A DNA stretch of 64,000 bases. Origin: Cercophora sp. LCS_1. Taxonomy: Eukaryota > Ascomycota > Sordariomycetes > Sordariales > Lasiosphaeriaceae. Below the pieces are notes generated by a model that made no database searches, was not told the origin of the DNA, and worked only from the letters and a program-made list of their open reading frames with translations. This document shows, in pieces, positions 23,167 through 35,358 of this stretch. The DNA lies in the NCBI GenBank assembly GCA_036250225.1, contig JAPZLL010000021.1, positions 496,001 through 560,000 on the forward strand. Reading direction: 5' to 3'. The position numbers and the translations under genes are program-made. Position 1 is the stretch's first letter. Each line of letters begins with the position of its first letter.

Positions 23167-23484
23167 GTTGCAAGACGATATCGGCTGGAAGGAGCGCGTC
23201 TGGTGTTAGTCGATGAGGAGCTTGGGATGGTTGAAACTCGGCCGCAGGGGCGAGAGTCAAGGCGACTCTGTATACTTCATCTGTGGCTGTTCCACAGAAT
23301 TCATCTGCATTCTCATAGCCAACGGAAAGCGTGTGACGCGCGCTGCACTCATGAGAATTAAACTGGATTAAACATTATCTCTCCTTCTCCCTCCTCTTTC
23401 TTCCCTACCCCCACCTTCCACCTTGCACCTTGCACCTTGCGCCCGCACCCTTCACTCGCGCCTTCCGCTCCGCCCATCTCCACC
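23167..23484. other. Spacer with CACCTTGCACCTTG repeats
   Basis: The stretch 23410-23445 contains three CACCTTGC-type units in a pyrimidine-rich setting, downstream of the secreted protein gene on the minus strand. No gene is seen. Confidence 0.5.
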
Positions 23485-24024
23485 TCAATCATCCCCCCAA
23501 ATTGACCTCACGAGCGTCAAGTTCGAAATCGTGAAATCGCTCGGTCCCACATAAATATTCTTTACACTCGTATGCTCGCCCCGATACTCAAACTGCGACC
23601 CAGGGATGTAATGCGTCCCCTGCATCAGTCCCTTGTCGCCCAACCGCCAAAAGATATCGAGCGTGGCGCTGTTGTTCTCCCCACGTGTGAGACTGAATGC
23701 CACCGTAGGCTCGGAGCAGTTGGTCACGGGGAAGTTGCCGACCCATTGGTAGCCTGGGGCGTAACCGGAGCATTCGGTTGAGGGGGAGATGGATGTCACT
23801 GTGATGTTGAATCCTAGGCTGGGATTTTGTCAGTTGGGCATTTTGGCCGAGGAGGGATGAGTGGATGGGACGTACGTGCTGCTGGTTGAGTGCGGGATGC
23901 TCGATGCCCCGAAGCGGGTCACGTTGAAGACGTCGATGGGGAGCATGGGCCGGATTGCTGGGGTTGGGATGAGAGGGGAGGCGGTCGCGGCTGCGGCGAG
24001 CGGGATGATGGTTGAGAACTTCAT
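23485..24024 (-). CDS. Small secreted protein (160 aa)
   Basis: Two exons, 24024-23876 and 23818-23485, joined by a 57-nt intron (GTACGT...CCCAG), give 160 aa. The N-terminus MKFSTIIPLAAAATAS is a signal peptide. The mature part has two cysteines (TEC and TNC, about 18 residues apart), an aromatic-rich GYQWVGNFP segment, and several N-glycosylation sequons (NVT, NIT, NCS, NNS, NLT). Beta-strand-like alternation dominates. No named family is recognised; it is a conserved-looking hypothetical secreted protein and may be an effector or wall protein. The alternative acceptor CTAG four bases downstream breaks the frame. Confidence 0.7.
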
Positions 24025-24818
24025 TTCGGGGTTGGGTTTGTAGATCCGGGATGAAGCCTTGCCGGGCGAGGGACTGTAGTGTTTTGACTCAAGGTATTCG
24101 CTTTGGTGGCGAAGGTGAGATTGAGACGACTCTATCTAGGTGGTACCCTCGTTTTTATACAACAAAGATCCCTTTGCTAATCTGCAGCATAGCATCATAA
24201 ACCCTCGCTCTTGGGAATGCGAACAGCGCCTCATCGATCATTACTTTCATCTCCGATGGTACCGAGCTGCAAGGTACTACCGATGCAAGTAGCTGTGCCC
24301 GACACGCAACTGACGACTCATCGAAATTCCACAGCCCTACGGCCGTTTCCGGGTTGTTATCGACCCAGCACAGCCTCGGGTAGGACCCGCATGTGCCACA
24401 CGCGGTTCGTATTTCGACGGTGTCGCTCGTGGCTAAATTGGACGTCTCTCGGATCCTCCACTGGTCTGCGCGAAATGATAAGCCCAACAGGCGGGTAGGA
24501 TTACTGTCACGTTGCACGGCTAAATACAACAGCTGCCTCCGTCATCCGTCACCTCGCAGCTGTAACATTACAACTGCTTTCTCTTTCTAAAGAGCAACAT
24601 CGGACTGTAGCTATCACCATGATAGGGTCGCAGAGCTTGGACTTTCCATCTTCCCATCGCACGTTGCGGGATTGCGCGATGGCCGTCGATTGGCTTCCAA
24701 AAAATCCTCGGGCCGTTTTCTGGGCCAGTTGAGAGCCCTCTACCTTACGAGTCGATTCAGGCACAAGTCGTCGAGTGGTCGGTTCTCACAGGCCCCCTAC
24801 CATCACTTGATCCAGCCC
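24025..24818. other. Intergenic region
   Basis: Divergent/convergent spacer between two secreted-protein genes. Short frames on both strands lack domains; nothing is supported. Confidence 0.4.
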
Positions 24819-25348
24819 TTACGAACGATACTCGCACTTCCACGAGCTGATGCGGTCGTTGAAGAAACCGTTACCGTCCTGGAGCTTGGCGTCGTTCTGG
24901 TTGGTGTAGGCGCGGCCCCCGCAGTTGCCGTGTCTGTTATGGTTCATCAGCTGGTTTTTTCTGAAGGGAGGATGAACGGCAGGTTCTACTTACTCGTACC
25001 AGGTGCAGCAGTCGAGCGAGTTGGTGTTCTCGGCCTTGACCGAGCTGGCCTGGTCGTTCCACTCGCCGTTGAGATTGTCTGTCACGTTTCAGTAGCTACT
25101 GCCGGCAAGTTGCTGTAAAGATATGAGAAGGGTGACATACAGCACACATTCCAGTCGCTGTCCTGAACATAGCAGCCGCCCTGCCACTGGGGATCCTTGC
25201 AAAAGGTAACCCGCGGCTTGGGTCCAATGGGCGGGGGAAGCTGGCGCTCGTCGAGCTGGACGCTACCCGTGGCGGCGTCGGCGGCGGGCAACGCCATGAC
25301 GGAGGAGGCAACGAAATCCAAAGTGGCGAAGATATTGATGGCAACCAT
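24819..25348 (-). CDS. Small secreted cysteine-rich protein, crystallin-like
   Basis: Three exons, 25348-25141, 25078-24994 and 24933-24819 (introns 61 and 60 nt; GTATGT and GTAAGT donors), yield 135 aa. An N-terminal hydrophobic leader ends near MALPAADA, followed by a propeptide-like LDERQLPPP. The mature domain reads VTFCKDPQWQGGCYVQ ... SLDCCTWYEHGNCGGRAY ... DRISSWKCEY, with seven cysteines and the pattern of an aromatic-Gly-rich turn typical of beta/gamma-crystallin-fold fungal secreted proteins. Similar proteins are abundant in plant-associated fungi. The fold assignment is inference; no toxin activity is claimed. Confidence 0.72.
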
Positions 25349-28122
25349 TTTGGCGAGGTGAGTGTTGAGCGAAGGACTGGATGGTCTGATCGGATTCTCG
25401 GTGGTGATGAGATGGTGAAAAAGGTTGACAATGTCGGAATCACAGTCTCCTTATATCCTCATCTTCTTCAATCGTGACCTCCACATCCTGGAGGCATTCC
25501 CGAATACCCGCTACAGCTGCGGTATAGAATCCCAAGAACTCCATCAAAGGCCAATTGAGCCCTACATCGCGGTTGTCGGGTCGGATCCCCGACGTACCTT
25601 TGTTCGGGATTGCCGCCGTCCACTACGACGTGGATTCACTCCGTCCGCCATATTGCTCCTACAATGGCATGCAGAATAGGTACGGATCTGGGATGGTCAT
25701 TCTCTAAGCTGCGTAGCTTCCTGTTTTGTTCTTTGTCAATGCCGACATTATCCGCTTCGCATTCCGGACGCCCGCCATCCGCTCCTTCACACTACCATCA
25801 ACGGGGCCGCGATTGTAAGTCCATCTGCGCTGCAACGGCGGAAGAGGCATCCGGAAGCCACCATATGTGGCCTCGCTGTGGTGAAGGAACAGTCGAGTCT
25901 TCCGAAGGGGGAATCGTGGCCGCGTGCAAGGACAAGACCGCCAGCGACCCCTTTTTCGCAGCAGACCGGGCGTCGAGGATCCCAACCGGGTACCTCGAAC
26001 GTATATTTGCTGCGTTGGGATGAGCACCAAGATCTTTACTCGATAGAACTGAGAATCAGAAAACGTTCGCTCAAGCCAGCCCGCTTTGTGGTCCAAGAAT
26101 AACCCTAGTGCCCATGCGAAAAAGGCATGATCTCGTCGTGGTGCTCTTCACACCGCCCTTATCGTTTATCGCGCTTTACTTGCCAATGCCGTCAGCTTTT
26201 TGGTCTCTTTTTGGGCACCAGGCAGCAATTTTTACCCTGGAGGCGGCCTGGAGGTGGCGCCTCGTCTGATTCTGCCCCGACCGGGTATCCCGCCACTGCC
26301 GCTTCGGGTCGGGTCGGCCGCCCATCCCGCCATGCAGCCGCCCCCCTGTTTCATGTTTACCATCCAGGAAAGCAGCTTTTTGTTGTGGCCATGCCACCGG
26401 TTTGTCGGCATAACAAAATAACAGCAAAGCGACACTTTGTGTTGTCAAGGGAGAGCCAAAACCTGCCAGCGTAGGTGCGCTATAGGAATGGCGAACCCCC
26501 TGTTCTCGACCCTCGTACCCGTTCCATCGTTGTTCAACTTCCACTTTATCGCGGGTGCCACCCAATTTCTCAATGTTCGTGGGAGAGTGGCATCTCGAAA
26601 GCCATCTTCTGTGTGGTGAACCGGTGGCGCCAACGAGCATCGCTTCCGTGATGCGGATGGGAAGGATTCTTTGACACGGAAAGCCGGTCCCAACGGTCCA
26701 CTGCCTCGACGGGCTTTACCACCTCCCTAAAGGAGCAATCGTGATCATGTTGTTGGCGTTCGTCGGTTCAGCTTGCTCGTGGTGCGAGGCAGTCGGGCGT
26801 GCTAAGCTACCTACCAACGCTGGAGTCGGTCATCTCAACTTGATGGGGTCATCGGGATTTCCCAAGACGTTCAGCCAGGTGGGTGTTTGAGATTGAAAAG
26901 TCGCCTTGGTGTACCGAGCCTGAGAAGGTGTCCCTCAGGGAGGTGACTGGGAGCGTGTCGTGGCCACATGTGCAAGTCCATGTTGCGTAGGGACCTGGGT
27001 AGCTTCGGCCGCCACCTGCAGTAGGGTTTGGCGAAGACGACTCGGTCGACTAGAGAGTGCCCCTTCGGGTTGTTGTTTTGCGAGAACGCCCGCCAAAACT
27101 TTCGTCTGTCCGTCCGTCCGTCTGTACGATATCCGGCAACATGAACCGGAACACCCTGAAAACCGTTGCCTGCCCGAATCTGCCTCGCTCCTACCTCTGC
27201 GAAATTGAGGTGCGCAACTCTCTTGCATTCCCTCGATCTCAGTCTGACTACCACAGCTCTCAACGCAACACTTCAAACCGCCTTTTTCTTTGACCGCATA
27301 ATACTAGCATCCTTCGGGCTTCAAAGAGTTGCGTGTATGAGAACGAGTGAGGCGCGGTCAGAAGCCTGCGCCGCTCAAGGAAAACAAGGAATTATCGGTG
27401 ATCGTTCGGCTCTGCAAGTCATGATTTTGGCTGCAAGTGTTGTAATTTTCTTAAAAGACAATTGGCTCGCCAATGTAGAGATGGGGATACTTCGCACGTC
27501 CCGCGGTGCGCACCAAATTCCTTCAGGATCCTGTTTCCGCTTGTCGTTGGCAGGCAGCCCCGGCAGTCGATTATGCTACACGCTAGAATGCGTGGCGCCA
27601 AAAGCTTATGTGCTCGATTCACCCCACAAGTCAGGTACCGATCTCTTGTCGTTGGCTGTGCCGCCCTCCTGGAACCAGGCCAGTTCGTCTGTGCCGCAGG
27701 GGTTGGGGCTGGCGGTCAACGTCAATCCTCAAAGCTTCCACTGAAACATGGACGACAGGATCAAGAACCTCAGCATCTAAAATGGTGATTTTCATCAACC
27801 CCGATATGCGACGACAGGAACGTCAATGCAGCCAGGTTTTCTGTCGATCAACGCCGCAATCCTCATCCTCAAGCGAGGCTGACCGGACGAGCCGCATCTC
27901 GACAGCATCAGAATTATCACCGTGGACAAGAAGCATCAAGATCATTCTTTGGAGCATCGGATTTCGTGTATAAAACAACGCATCTCCTCTCTCGTTCATC
28001 GGTCCCTCTCACCCATCATCACACAACTCATCAGCTCACTCAACAATCACTTCACTCACTTCCACACTCACTTCACAACAATCTTTCCAACAGCCTCACA
28101 GCTTCCACAACCAACCTTCAAA
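25349..28122. other. Gene desert
   Basis: About 2.8 kb with no supportable gene. Scattered frames of up to 190 codons have no domain and no splice-supported extension. A (GTCC)n microsatellite lies at 27108-27120. The last 150 bp is the promoter and leader of the next gene. Confidence 0.4.
27968..27975 (+). promoter_or_regulatory. TATA box of the 8-cysteine peptide gene
   Basis: TATAAAA at about 27969 lies some 150 bp before the ATG at 28123, with a CA/CT-rich leader (ACTCAC units) between them, typical of highly expressed fungal secreted-protein genes. Confidence 0.55.
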
Positions 28123-28536
28123 ATGCAGACCACCATCTTTGCCATCCTCGCCCTTCCCTTCCTCGCCTTCGCTGCCCCGGCTGAGAACGCCGCCAGCAAG
28201 ATCCCCGCCCGCAACGATGCGGGCACCAAGAACGCCGCTGAGTTCTTCAAGCTGAAGCTCAACGCTGGCCTCACCAGTATGCGCCTACTGCATCATCATC
28301 ATCATCATCATCATCATCATACCAGATCTCTAACGGTATCACAGAGCGCGACGATCTCTGCCCTTATGAAAACTGCCTTGACGAGTGCATCGGCTGGAGC
28401 GTGGCTGCCCCCTGCAACCCCATGGATCTCTGCGACCCGGGCCTCGGCTGCGCCCTTGGTGAGTTTGCAGCACCTTCCGACATCCATTGAGATCAAAAAG
28501 TGACTTTTGACAGGCTGCGCTGTTGCCTGCGCTTGA
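28123..28536 (+). CDS. Eight-cysteine secreted peptide precursor with Kex2 site
   Basis: Three exons (28123-28276, 28345-28458, 28514-28536) give 96 aa. The signal peptide MQTTIFAILALPFLAFAAPA is followed by a propeptide; splicing creates a Lys-Arg dibasic (LTKRDDLCPY), so maturation by Kex2 would release a ~40-residue peptide with eight cysteines (CPYENC, LDEC, APC, DLC, GLGC, LGC, VAC). The first intron ends at CACAG rather than the nearer CCAG, because only that choice avoids a stop. Intron 1 contains a (CAT)10 microsatellite. This is a strong candidate apoplastic effector or antimicrobial-type peptide; target unknown. Confidence 0.8.
28291..28320. repeat. (CAT)10 microsatellite inside an intron
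   Basis: Ten perfect CAT triplets lie within intron 1 of the 8-cysteine peptide gene. In read-through they would encode ten histidines. Length changes would alter intron size only, if splicing is as modelled. Confidence 0.95.
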
Positions 28537-29469
28537 GGAAAGGAACTTGATCGAGAAATTTGGGGTAGAGATTGGGATCATAGAAACGGTACATAGAGCT
28601 CGGGCGGTAGACTTTTGCTTTGGACCAACTCCATACTGTCATTACCAATGCTTCAATTGACTCTTGTTTCCCAAATTTTGATGCATCAAACATTCCGCAC
28701 ACCTGCAGAATTCTTGAACACCGTGCGGAAGCTACCCCGCAGTTGACAACTGCGTCAAGGCTTGGAGGCGTCCGTAAACCGAACTCAGAATCCAATGTGG
28801 CGGGTTTTCGGGTACTCGGATTAATCCTGGCTAGCAAGGTTTTTGGGAACTTTCGAATCGTCAGATGCTTGACGAATCGCGGGATCACGATTGCACCGAG
28901 GGGAGGGGTTCCCAGCCGTGCCAAGAAAAGTGGTGTAAAACGAGTGATGGGATTGGGCACAGGCTGGGACACTGCATGAGGCCCATGCAGGTGTGCCTGC
29001 CGGTCCATCCCGCTTTCGATTGTGGTGCGTTTACCCATCGCCCTCAATCCTCGTGTTACCCCGGAGCGTGGATGGCAAGCTGCGGACAGCCAGCGACCGC
29101 GAGAGTGACAGATGGAAGCAACTTGACCAGGGAAGAAGAACCGACGCCGAATGGACATTCACTCCGGCAACAGCGCGAGGAAGAAAGACTGATCTTTCAG
29201 CCCATGACCAATGGGTGGGTTTGAAGTCAAGATAAGGTGCATACTCGAACCGCTAACTTTGACCAGGGTGGGTGCGGGGACACGCTGTCTCGCCCAGGTT
29301 CTTCAGGGAAGAGTCAGTCCAAAACCAATGCATCGGGACGCTACCAACCTGCCCCACCCTTGGCACCTTCAACAAAAAGCCCGCAGGTTCCCATCCCCAA
29401 GCCATCGGGTCTCTCCACTTTCAACCATCCCCGCCTGTCGGGGCCAAACATCCCCAACCCACAGCCAAG
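28537..29469. other. Intergenic region
   Basis: A 221-codon minus-strand frame and shorter plus-strand frames are present but have no domain and no leader or signal; none is supported. The last 150 bp before the P450 start is pyrimidine/C-rich. Confidence 0.4.
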
Positions 29470-31208
29470 ATGAACATCACGAATATCACAATGCCGTCCT
29501 CCCTCCCGCTTCAATCTCTCCTGACACCCTACACCCTCCTCCTCCCCGCCCTCTACATCCTCTACAACCTCACCCGTCCGAAAACTCCCAAAGTCCCAGC
29601 TCTTACAGGCCTGATTCCCATTCTCTCGGTTACATTCCTTTACATGACCGACATGAAGACGTTTCTCGCGCGCGCCCGCGCCGCCCTCGCCGAGAAGGGC
29701 ATCGTCCAGTTCTACATCGGCCCAATGAAAGCCTACATGGTCTCGGGCCCCTCCAACATCGCAGCCATGTTCCGCGCCTCGGGGTCCGTCAGCTCGGACA
29801 TTTTCATCCTCCTGGTCAAGCAGCACATCTGGAACATGAACCCCACCGACCTCGCCAAGTTCCAGCGCGACAAAACCGGCCGTCTTGCGAAGCCCGCGCC
29901 TGGAACGGAGGATTACCCCGCAGATCAGAGGCATTGGGCCGGTTTGCACGCCGTTATGCATCGCTATTTGGCACGCACAAGCGAGACCAACATCCTGGCA
30001 AGGTCGTTTCAGCGGTTCTTTGGAGAGAGGCTGGAGACGTTCCCACTCGGCGAGGGCGTCGAAGTTGGCGTGCACGAGTTCATGTTGGAACACATGGCCG
30101 GTGCGGCGGTGACTGCCATCAACGGCAAGAAACTCCTCGAGATGGCCCCGGGGTTGTTGGACATGATTTGGCGGTACGATGAGATTGCTGCTTCGCTGGT
30201 TTGGGGATTGCCGCGGTGGCTGAATCGCAAGGCGCATGATACGCGGGATCGGCTCATCGCGGTTGCGAAGCGGTATTTGGAGGAGGCCATTGCCACGTTC
30301 GACTGGGACAGTGAAGAGGACCCGGATTGGGAGCCTATTCTTGGGAGTCGGTTTAATCGCGAGTGGGTCCGGTATCTGAAGGATAACGGGTTTGCTTTGG
30401 AGACGATCGCTGGCGGGATGAGCAATACGACACTTTTTGGGTGAGTTTTCTTTCCGTTGAAAGTGAAGGATGGCGCTAACGGAACAGGGCGAACGGCAAT
30501 ACCACCCCCGTCGCAACGTGGTGTGTCATGGAAATCGCCAAGGATCCGGAACTCTTGAAGGAGGTCAGGGCCGAAGTCGAAACGGCGTATGAGATTGATG
30601 AGGCGACAGGCGAAAAGGTCCTGAGGGGGGATCTTCTCACGGCGCTCCCGCTGCTGCAGTCCATTTACATCGAAGGCATGCGGATGCATGTCTCGATGAA
30701 CGTCACCAGGGAGATCACCGGCCCGATTGAGTTGAGCGGTGGCGCTGTGCCCGAGAAGGGCGCAGTCCTACAGGCGGCGACAGAGATTGTGCACTACGAC
30801 GAGAAGATTTGGGGTGCGGAAGGACATCCGGCGTCGGAGTTCTGGGCTGAGCGACACGTCAAGTGGGTTGACGATGGTCAGGGGAAGAAGGTGCGCAAGT
30901 TTGAGATGGCTGCAGGGCCGAATGACTTTTTCCCCTACGGTTAGTAACCCGTGGACGTGAGGTTTAGAGAGATGCTAACATGGACAGGTGGCGGCGTGTC
31001 GGTCTGCCCGGGCCGGTTCTTTGCCAAACAGGATATGATGCTGGTGGTTGGCATGCTGGTGTCGAGGTTTGATATCGAGTTCGTGAGGTGGACGCATCGG
31101 GACGGGACTCCCTCGGACAGGCCGGCGCAAAATGATATTCGATGGTCTGGGGGCGCGTCGGTGCCGCCTGATAGAGAGATGAAGGTCATTTTGAGGAGGC
31201 GGTGGTAG
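29470..31208 (+). CDS. Cytochrome P450
   Basis: Three exons (29470-30440, 30488-30939, 30988-31208) join in phase to 547 aa. The N-terminus carries a membrane anchor (LLTPYTLLLPALYILYNLT) and a proline-rich hinge. The ExxR motif is EGMR near residue 385, and the heme-binding loop FPYGGGVSVCPGRFFAKQ places the axial Cys at 480. The I-helix reads GANGNTTPVATW, lacking the canonical AGxxT, which is seen in CYP7/CYP8-like fungal P450s. Introns of 47 and 48 nt are typical. It should be an ER-anchored monooxygenase; the substrate is unknown and no biosynthetic partner enzyme is adjacent, apart from a truncated O-methyltransferase 3.6 kb away. Confidence 0.9.
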
Positions 31209-31983
31209 TTGTTTATGGGTTACATTATTACCTGGCTCTATTGTTTTTGGATTGCGGTCGTCAGGTTGTGGAACCAGGCACTCGGTAGGCATTTAGGGTA
31301 TAGTGCAGGAATCCCGACCTTGAAAACCATGGCCATGGCGCTGTTTATTGCAAATCACCTACCATCTGAGTGGGTTGAGAATCACGAACACCAGGAAGCT
31401 CGTGCAGGATACGACAGTGTTTCGAACCCAACCCCGGTCCCTACTGAGGCAGTGTGCCCCCAACCTGAACAACACCGGCGCCGCTTGATGCTAGGAATGA
31501 AAGGCGTGATGGAAACCCGGCGGGCAGACCCTCAAAACAGCAATGCGGTGTCCCGATAAGGCTGCGAGTGCAAGTGTGACAAAATGCGTAACGCAAACCC
31601 CTTGCAGGCGGCTTCAGCTTGCCGACCAATATTGCAACCCAGGCGGGCAATCGCAGTCGTCGATTCGCTGATTCTTGGCGGGATAACAGCCACCAAAACT
31701 ATTTGCTCCCTTCTTGGCGCTGGTCGTGTCAGCCGCCGGGCGCATCATGCAAGTCTTGGCAACCGCGACATCTGAGTGGTCCGCATGTTGCGTCTCATCT
31801 CCAGCTCGAGCGGTGGCTGATGCAGGGACCCCCGATTGCGCACCCGATGGCCACTTCCGATGAGGCTCTGCTTCCAGGTTCAGGGGGTTCGGCAGTTTGC
31901 TGCCAAGAGTTAAAAGGAGGGGCCTCGGGGTGCTCTTTCCATGTTGTGCATGACGGGTCAGGGAAGTCGCGATCGTCGTCAGG
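31209..31983. other. Intergenic region
   Basis: Spacer between P450 and the membrane protein; no domain-bearing frame. Confidence 0.4.
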
Positions 31984-33972
31984 ATGGCACCAAAGGTCTC
32001 TTCCATCTGCCTCTTGGCAATTCTCTACTTCCCACTGCTCATCAAGAGCCAAGACACCGTCGGTCCGGGCTTCGAGACATGCAAGAACCGCATCGACGGC
32101 ATCCTCGCCGGCACGACAGAATGGCGCGGCATCAACAAAGACAACTTTGCTCAGTTCCAGTACTTCGGGCCTGTTGCTGGCATGAACCCGAATTTCGAGC
32201 GAGACCACCGAGAAAACTTCACCACCCTCACGACGGCAGGCTGCAAGGCCGTCTGTGAAGACCCCATCGACTGGTACTGGCGGTCCAACCCCGGGCTGAC
32301 GCTTGGTATCATCTCCAATTGGATCTTGCCCATTCTCGCCTTGCTCGCCGCCTTGCCCTACGACTCACTGCACGGCCGCATCGGCAAAGAGCCCCTCCAC
32401 CAATCTCGGCCGCTCAAGACACTCGGCGCGCTGAACAACTGGATTGGCTCGCCGCAGACCGCACTGACCGCTACGCTGTTCAACATCCACCAGATGCGCA
32501 AGTGTCTCCGCGAGACAATCTCTCTCGGATCCAACACTGTTTCGGGCACGTCTCGATACGACGGCGAGAAGATGAACGCCTACTATGTCCTCAGCTGCAT
32601 CGGCCAATTCCGGATCACGGGCGTCAAGGACGATGACTTCCTCCTCGCGCTGAGTTACGGACTCTTCCGACCCATGGTCGCTCTCACCCAGCCCGAGTCG
32701 GCGACTGGCGATCCCACGGCGCAGCGATGGACGAAGCAGCTGCTTCAGGAGATGGCGTTCCACCTGAAGATGCTGCGGCGACGTGGCGTGTATCCTGCTT
32801 TCCTTAGCGTCTTCTTGTTTTGCGTCGCCTACACTGTGTCGGTGGTCCTAGCCTTTGACAACGGCATGGGAGAGCGCACCACGGCCCACTCGCTAGCCTT
32901 TGGCATTCTCCTGAGTTGGCTTCCATTACTGGTTTTGTTCGCCATCATCGACCGGAACCCAGTGTCAGCGGACAGAAGCAGGTATGTGACTGTTTCCCAT
33001 CCACGCGATGACCCCTAACCCGCTGACCCCACAGGAAACTCATCGCCCGCTGGCTCTGGAACGTCGATGCCGTCCGCAGATGGGAGCTCTTCTCGATCAA
33101 CCAATCCCGCCCCAACCAGCCCACCCATCCTACCCCTCTCCTGAAACCAGAGTGGTGGACCCAGCGACGAGAAAACGAAGCCCGGCGTAACCCCAATATC
33201 AAGCTTCCGTTTGATGATTTCATCAAGGAATTCGCCGGTCAAGGCCGTCAAATCGGGTACAACGGACTCGCCTACGCCGTGATCAACAGCGCCTACGACC
33301 GCCCCGGCATCGAGCGAATGATGCAATCCGTCGAGGATATAGCAGCCACCACAAGAGAGAAGGTCGGGCAGCCTCGTCCTTTACCCTGGTGGATTCTGTC
33401 CTTCACTTCACTGGCTATAGTGTGGCTGGAAATCGGCATGGCAATCATGATTTCGTACAATACCCCGACCGTTGGTCTGGCCTGTCGATCGGGCTTTTAC
33501 GTCATCTACGGGGTTACCAGCTCGGTCACTTGGGCCCTTCAACACTTTCGTGGTTTTGAACGGCCCGGCATCTGGAAGAAGGTGATTTGTCACTTCTTCA
33601 ACTTCTTGGCGACGTTGACGTTGATGGGTATCATTTTTGCTGCTGTATGTTTCCATCTTCCCGTCCTCCCCAACAATGTGTACTAACTTACCACAGTTCA
33701 GCGGCGTCTTCAACAACTGCATCTGCAAAGGCGGATTTGCCGGATACATGGACTTTGAGAGCGCCGAGTTCTACCGCGACAGGGCCCATTTTGATGTTTC
33801 GCTATGGTGGACGGCGTCTGCAATTGTCGGGGCTCTTCCGATTGCGCTGAGCATTGTGTTTATCGCGTTTGTTCCGCCACGGTTGCTGCCAAGTCTGAAG
33901 CCTTTCTGGAAGGCGAATGAGAATCAGCCGAGACCGACGGATATGCAGGCTGATACTGTTTGGTTGATCTGA
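31984..33972 (+). CDS. Polytopic fungal membrane protein with secreted N-terminus
   Basis: Exons 31984-32981, 33035-33644 and 33697-33972 give 627 aa. A signal peptide (ICLLAILYFPLLIKS) precedes a soluble N-terminal segment with cysteines (FETC, GCKAVCED, DWYW). Hydrophobic helices follow at about residues 105-125, 270-292, 302-322, and in the second half at roughly 455-480, 490-510, 530-552 and 585-610, so about seven membrane passes. The loop FNNCICKGGFAGYMDFESAEFYRD sits between the last two. I know similar uncharacterised ascomycete proteins, but no named domain. Possible roles as transporter or receptor are speculation. Confidence 0.75.
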
Positions 33973-34810
33973 TGTTCCTTGGCTTTTCTGTCAGTTTTGT
34001 TACTTGACATATTTAATGGCATAATTTGTTGTTTCCTGAGACTCGCCGGTCAGTGTATTGCTGTTTTCGAGGTGATGTTGTTGTGATGAAGATTCATCCA
34101 GGAGGTTTCGCCGGCAATGCATAGAACCTAAAGCAGACCACAACCAACACTCACAGCAACACATCCTTCGTCTTCGCCAGCCCAAGTCGCCAAGGACAAG
34201 TGCATATGTGCCTCGAACAAAAGAACCACGCGGCATGCAACGCGGGGGTCTTTACGTGAGCCAGTCTAACGCGACATGAAAGTGACTATCGGCAATCTTG
34301 GAGTCGCTCCAATTAATTGATCACCACCATGGCATGGCACTGCGGGAATCCTTCGAATTTAGCACCAAAAAGTTTATCAATCGCCAAGCTCATGACGGGA
34401 TTAACACATGTCTGGGCCTTGCATCCCGTAACGCTACCTGCAAAGGTACGCGACGCTGTTTGCCTACCTGTTGATCTGTCGACTATCGATCGGTAGATGG
34501 ACGTTGTTGATCTCCGTTGGCCCCAGTTGGTGTTGTTGGTTATCTTTGGGGATGACGCGATTACCACCATTCCCGTTCTGTCGATTGGGAGAATCACGAG
34601 GCTTGTCACGCGGCAGACGAGCTTGGCTTCAATGGTCTGGAGGGTGACACAGGATGTGGCTTTTTCGATGAGCTCGGTCGCGCCTGGGAGAGAGGGAGAC
34701 GCGGGGTGAGACATTTATACCTAGACTGCGCGCTTCAACTCGTCTTGGACGGTCGCTCCCGATAAGGCATTATCGAGAAAAAGAGCGTTGGAAACTCAAA
34801 CGAGGGCAAC
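33973..34810. other. Intergenic region
   Basis: A 133-codon minus-strand frame (34313-34714) is divergent from the methyltransferase fragment but has no recognisable domain; unsupported. Confidence 0.35.
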
Positions 34811-35248
34811 ATGGCAGTCGACCCATCCATCATCCACCACCCCAACGATCAGGATGCCACCCCTGGGCTTCTGGAGTCCATCGCTACCAATGGATCCGCC
34901 CTCGCCACAGCGACCTCTGACAAGACACGTCTCGATCTCCTGGAATCTGCCAGGGCTCTGGTAGTCGCTCTGGAAAAGCCCCGCGAGACCATGATCCGCC
35001 GCACATGGGGCGAACACGGTCTCTTCGCGGTGCTCACGTTCGGCATCGACGCCGGGGTATGGACCCACCTCGGTGCCGAAGATAAACCCAAGAATGTTGC
35101 CGAATTGGCGGCTGCCACAGGTGTTGATCAGATGACGTCAGTTATGACGTGCAGGTTTCGCGCTGTTCTCATTTTCTCAAGTCGGTGTGCTGTTTCACAG
35201 ATGTTGGAAATAGTGACGTTGCTTGTCGGCGTCACTGTGCGCGCATAG
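34811..35248 (+). pseudogene. O-methyltransferase N-terminal fragment
   Basis: The first ~108 residues (LLESIATNGSALA, RLDLLESARALVVALEKP, TWGEHGLFAVLTFGIDAGVWTHLG, KPKNVAELAAATGVD) match the N-terminal dimerisation/winged-helix region of fungal SAM-dependent O-methyltransferases. After GVDQMTS at about 35140 homology ends abruptly; a hydrophobic 35-codon tail and a stop follow. The catalytic Rossmann domain with the SAM motif is absent. The next gene begins 110 bp further on the other strand, so this is a truncated relic, not a partial gene at a window edge. Confidence 0.75.
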
Positions 35249-35358
35249 AAAGTCTGCTTCAACGGTGAAAGGGATTGGAGGTGTGTAAAACTGTCCTGAA
35301 TGGACCATAACTATACCGCTTGTTCATCCTGTGCGCGGAAATTCCCCCGCGAATCCAT

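Noticed and set aside
28493..29158. 221-codon minus-strand frame
   Set aside because: Overlaps the end of the 8-cysteine gene and has no domain or leader.
29341..30516. 391-codon minus-strand frame
   Set aside because: Exact antisense of the P450 coding exon.
29470..35248. Secondary-metabolite cluster (P450 plus methyltransferase)
   Set aside because: No backbone synthase or transporter, and the methyltransferase is a fragment; proximity alone is not enough.
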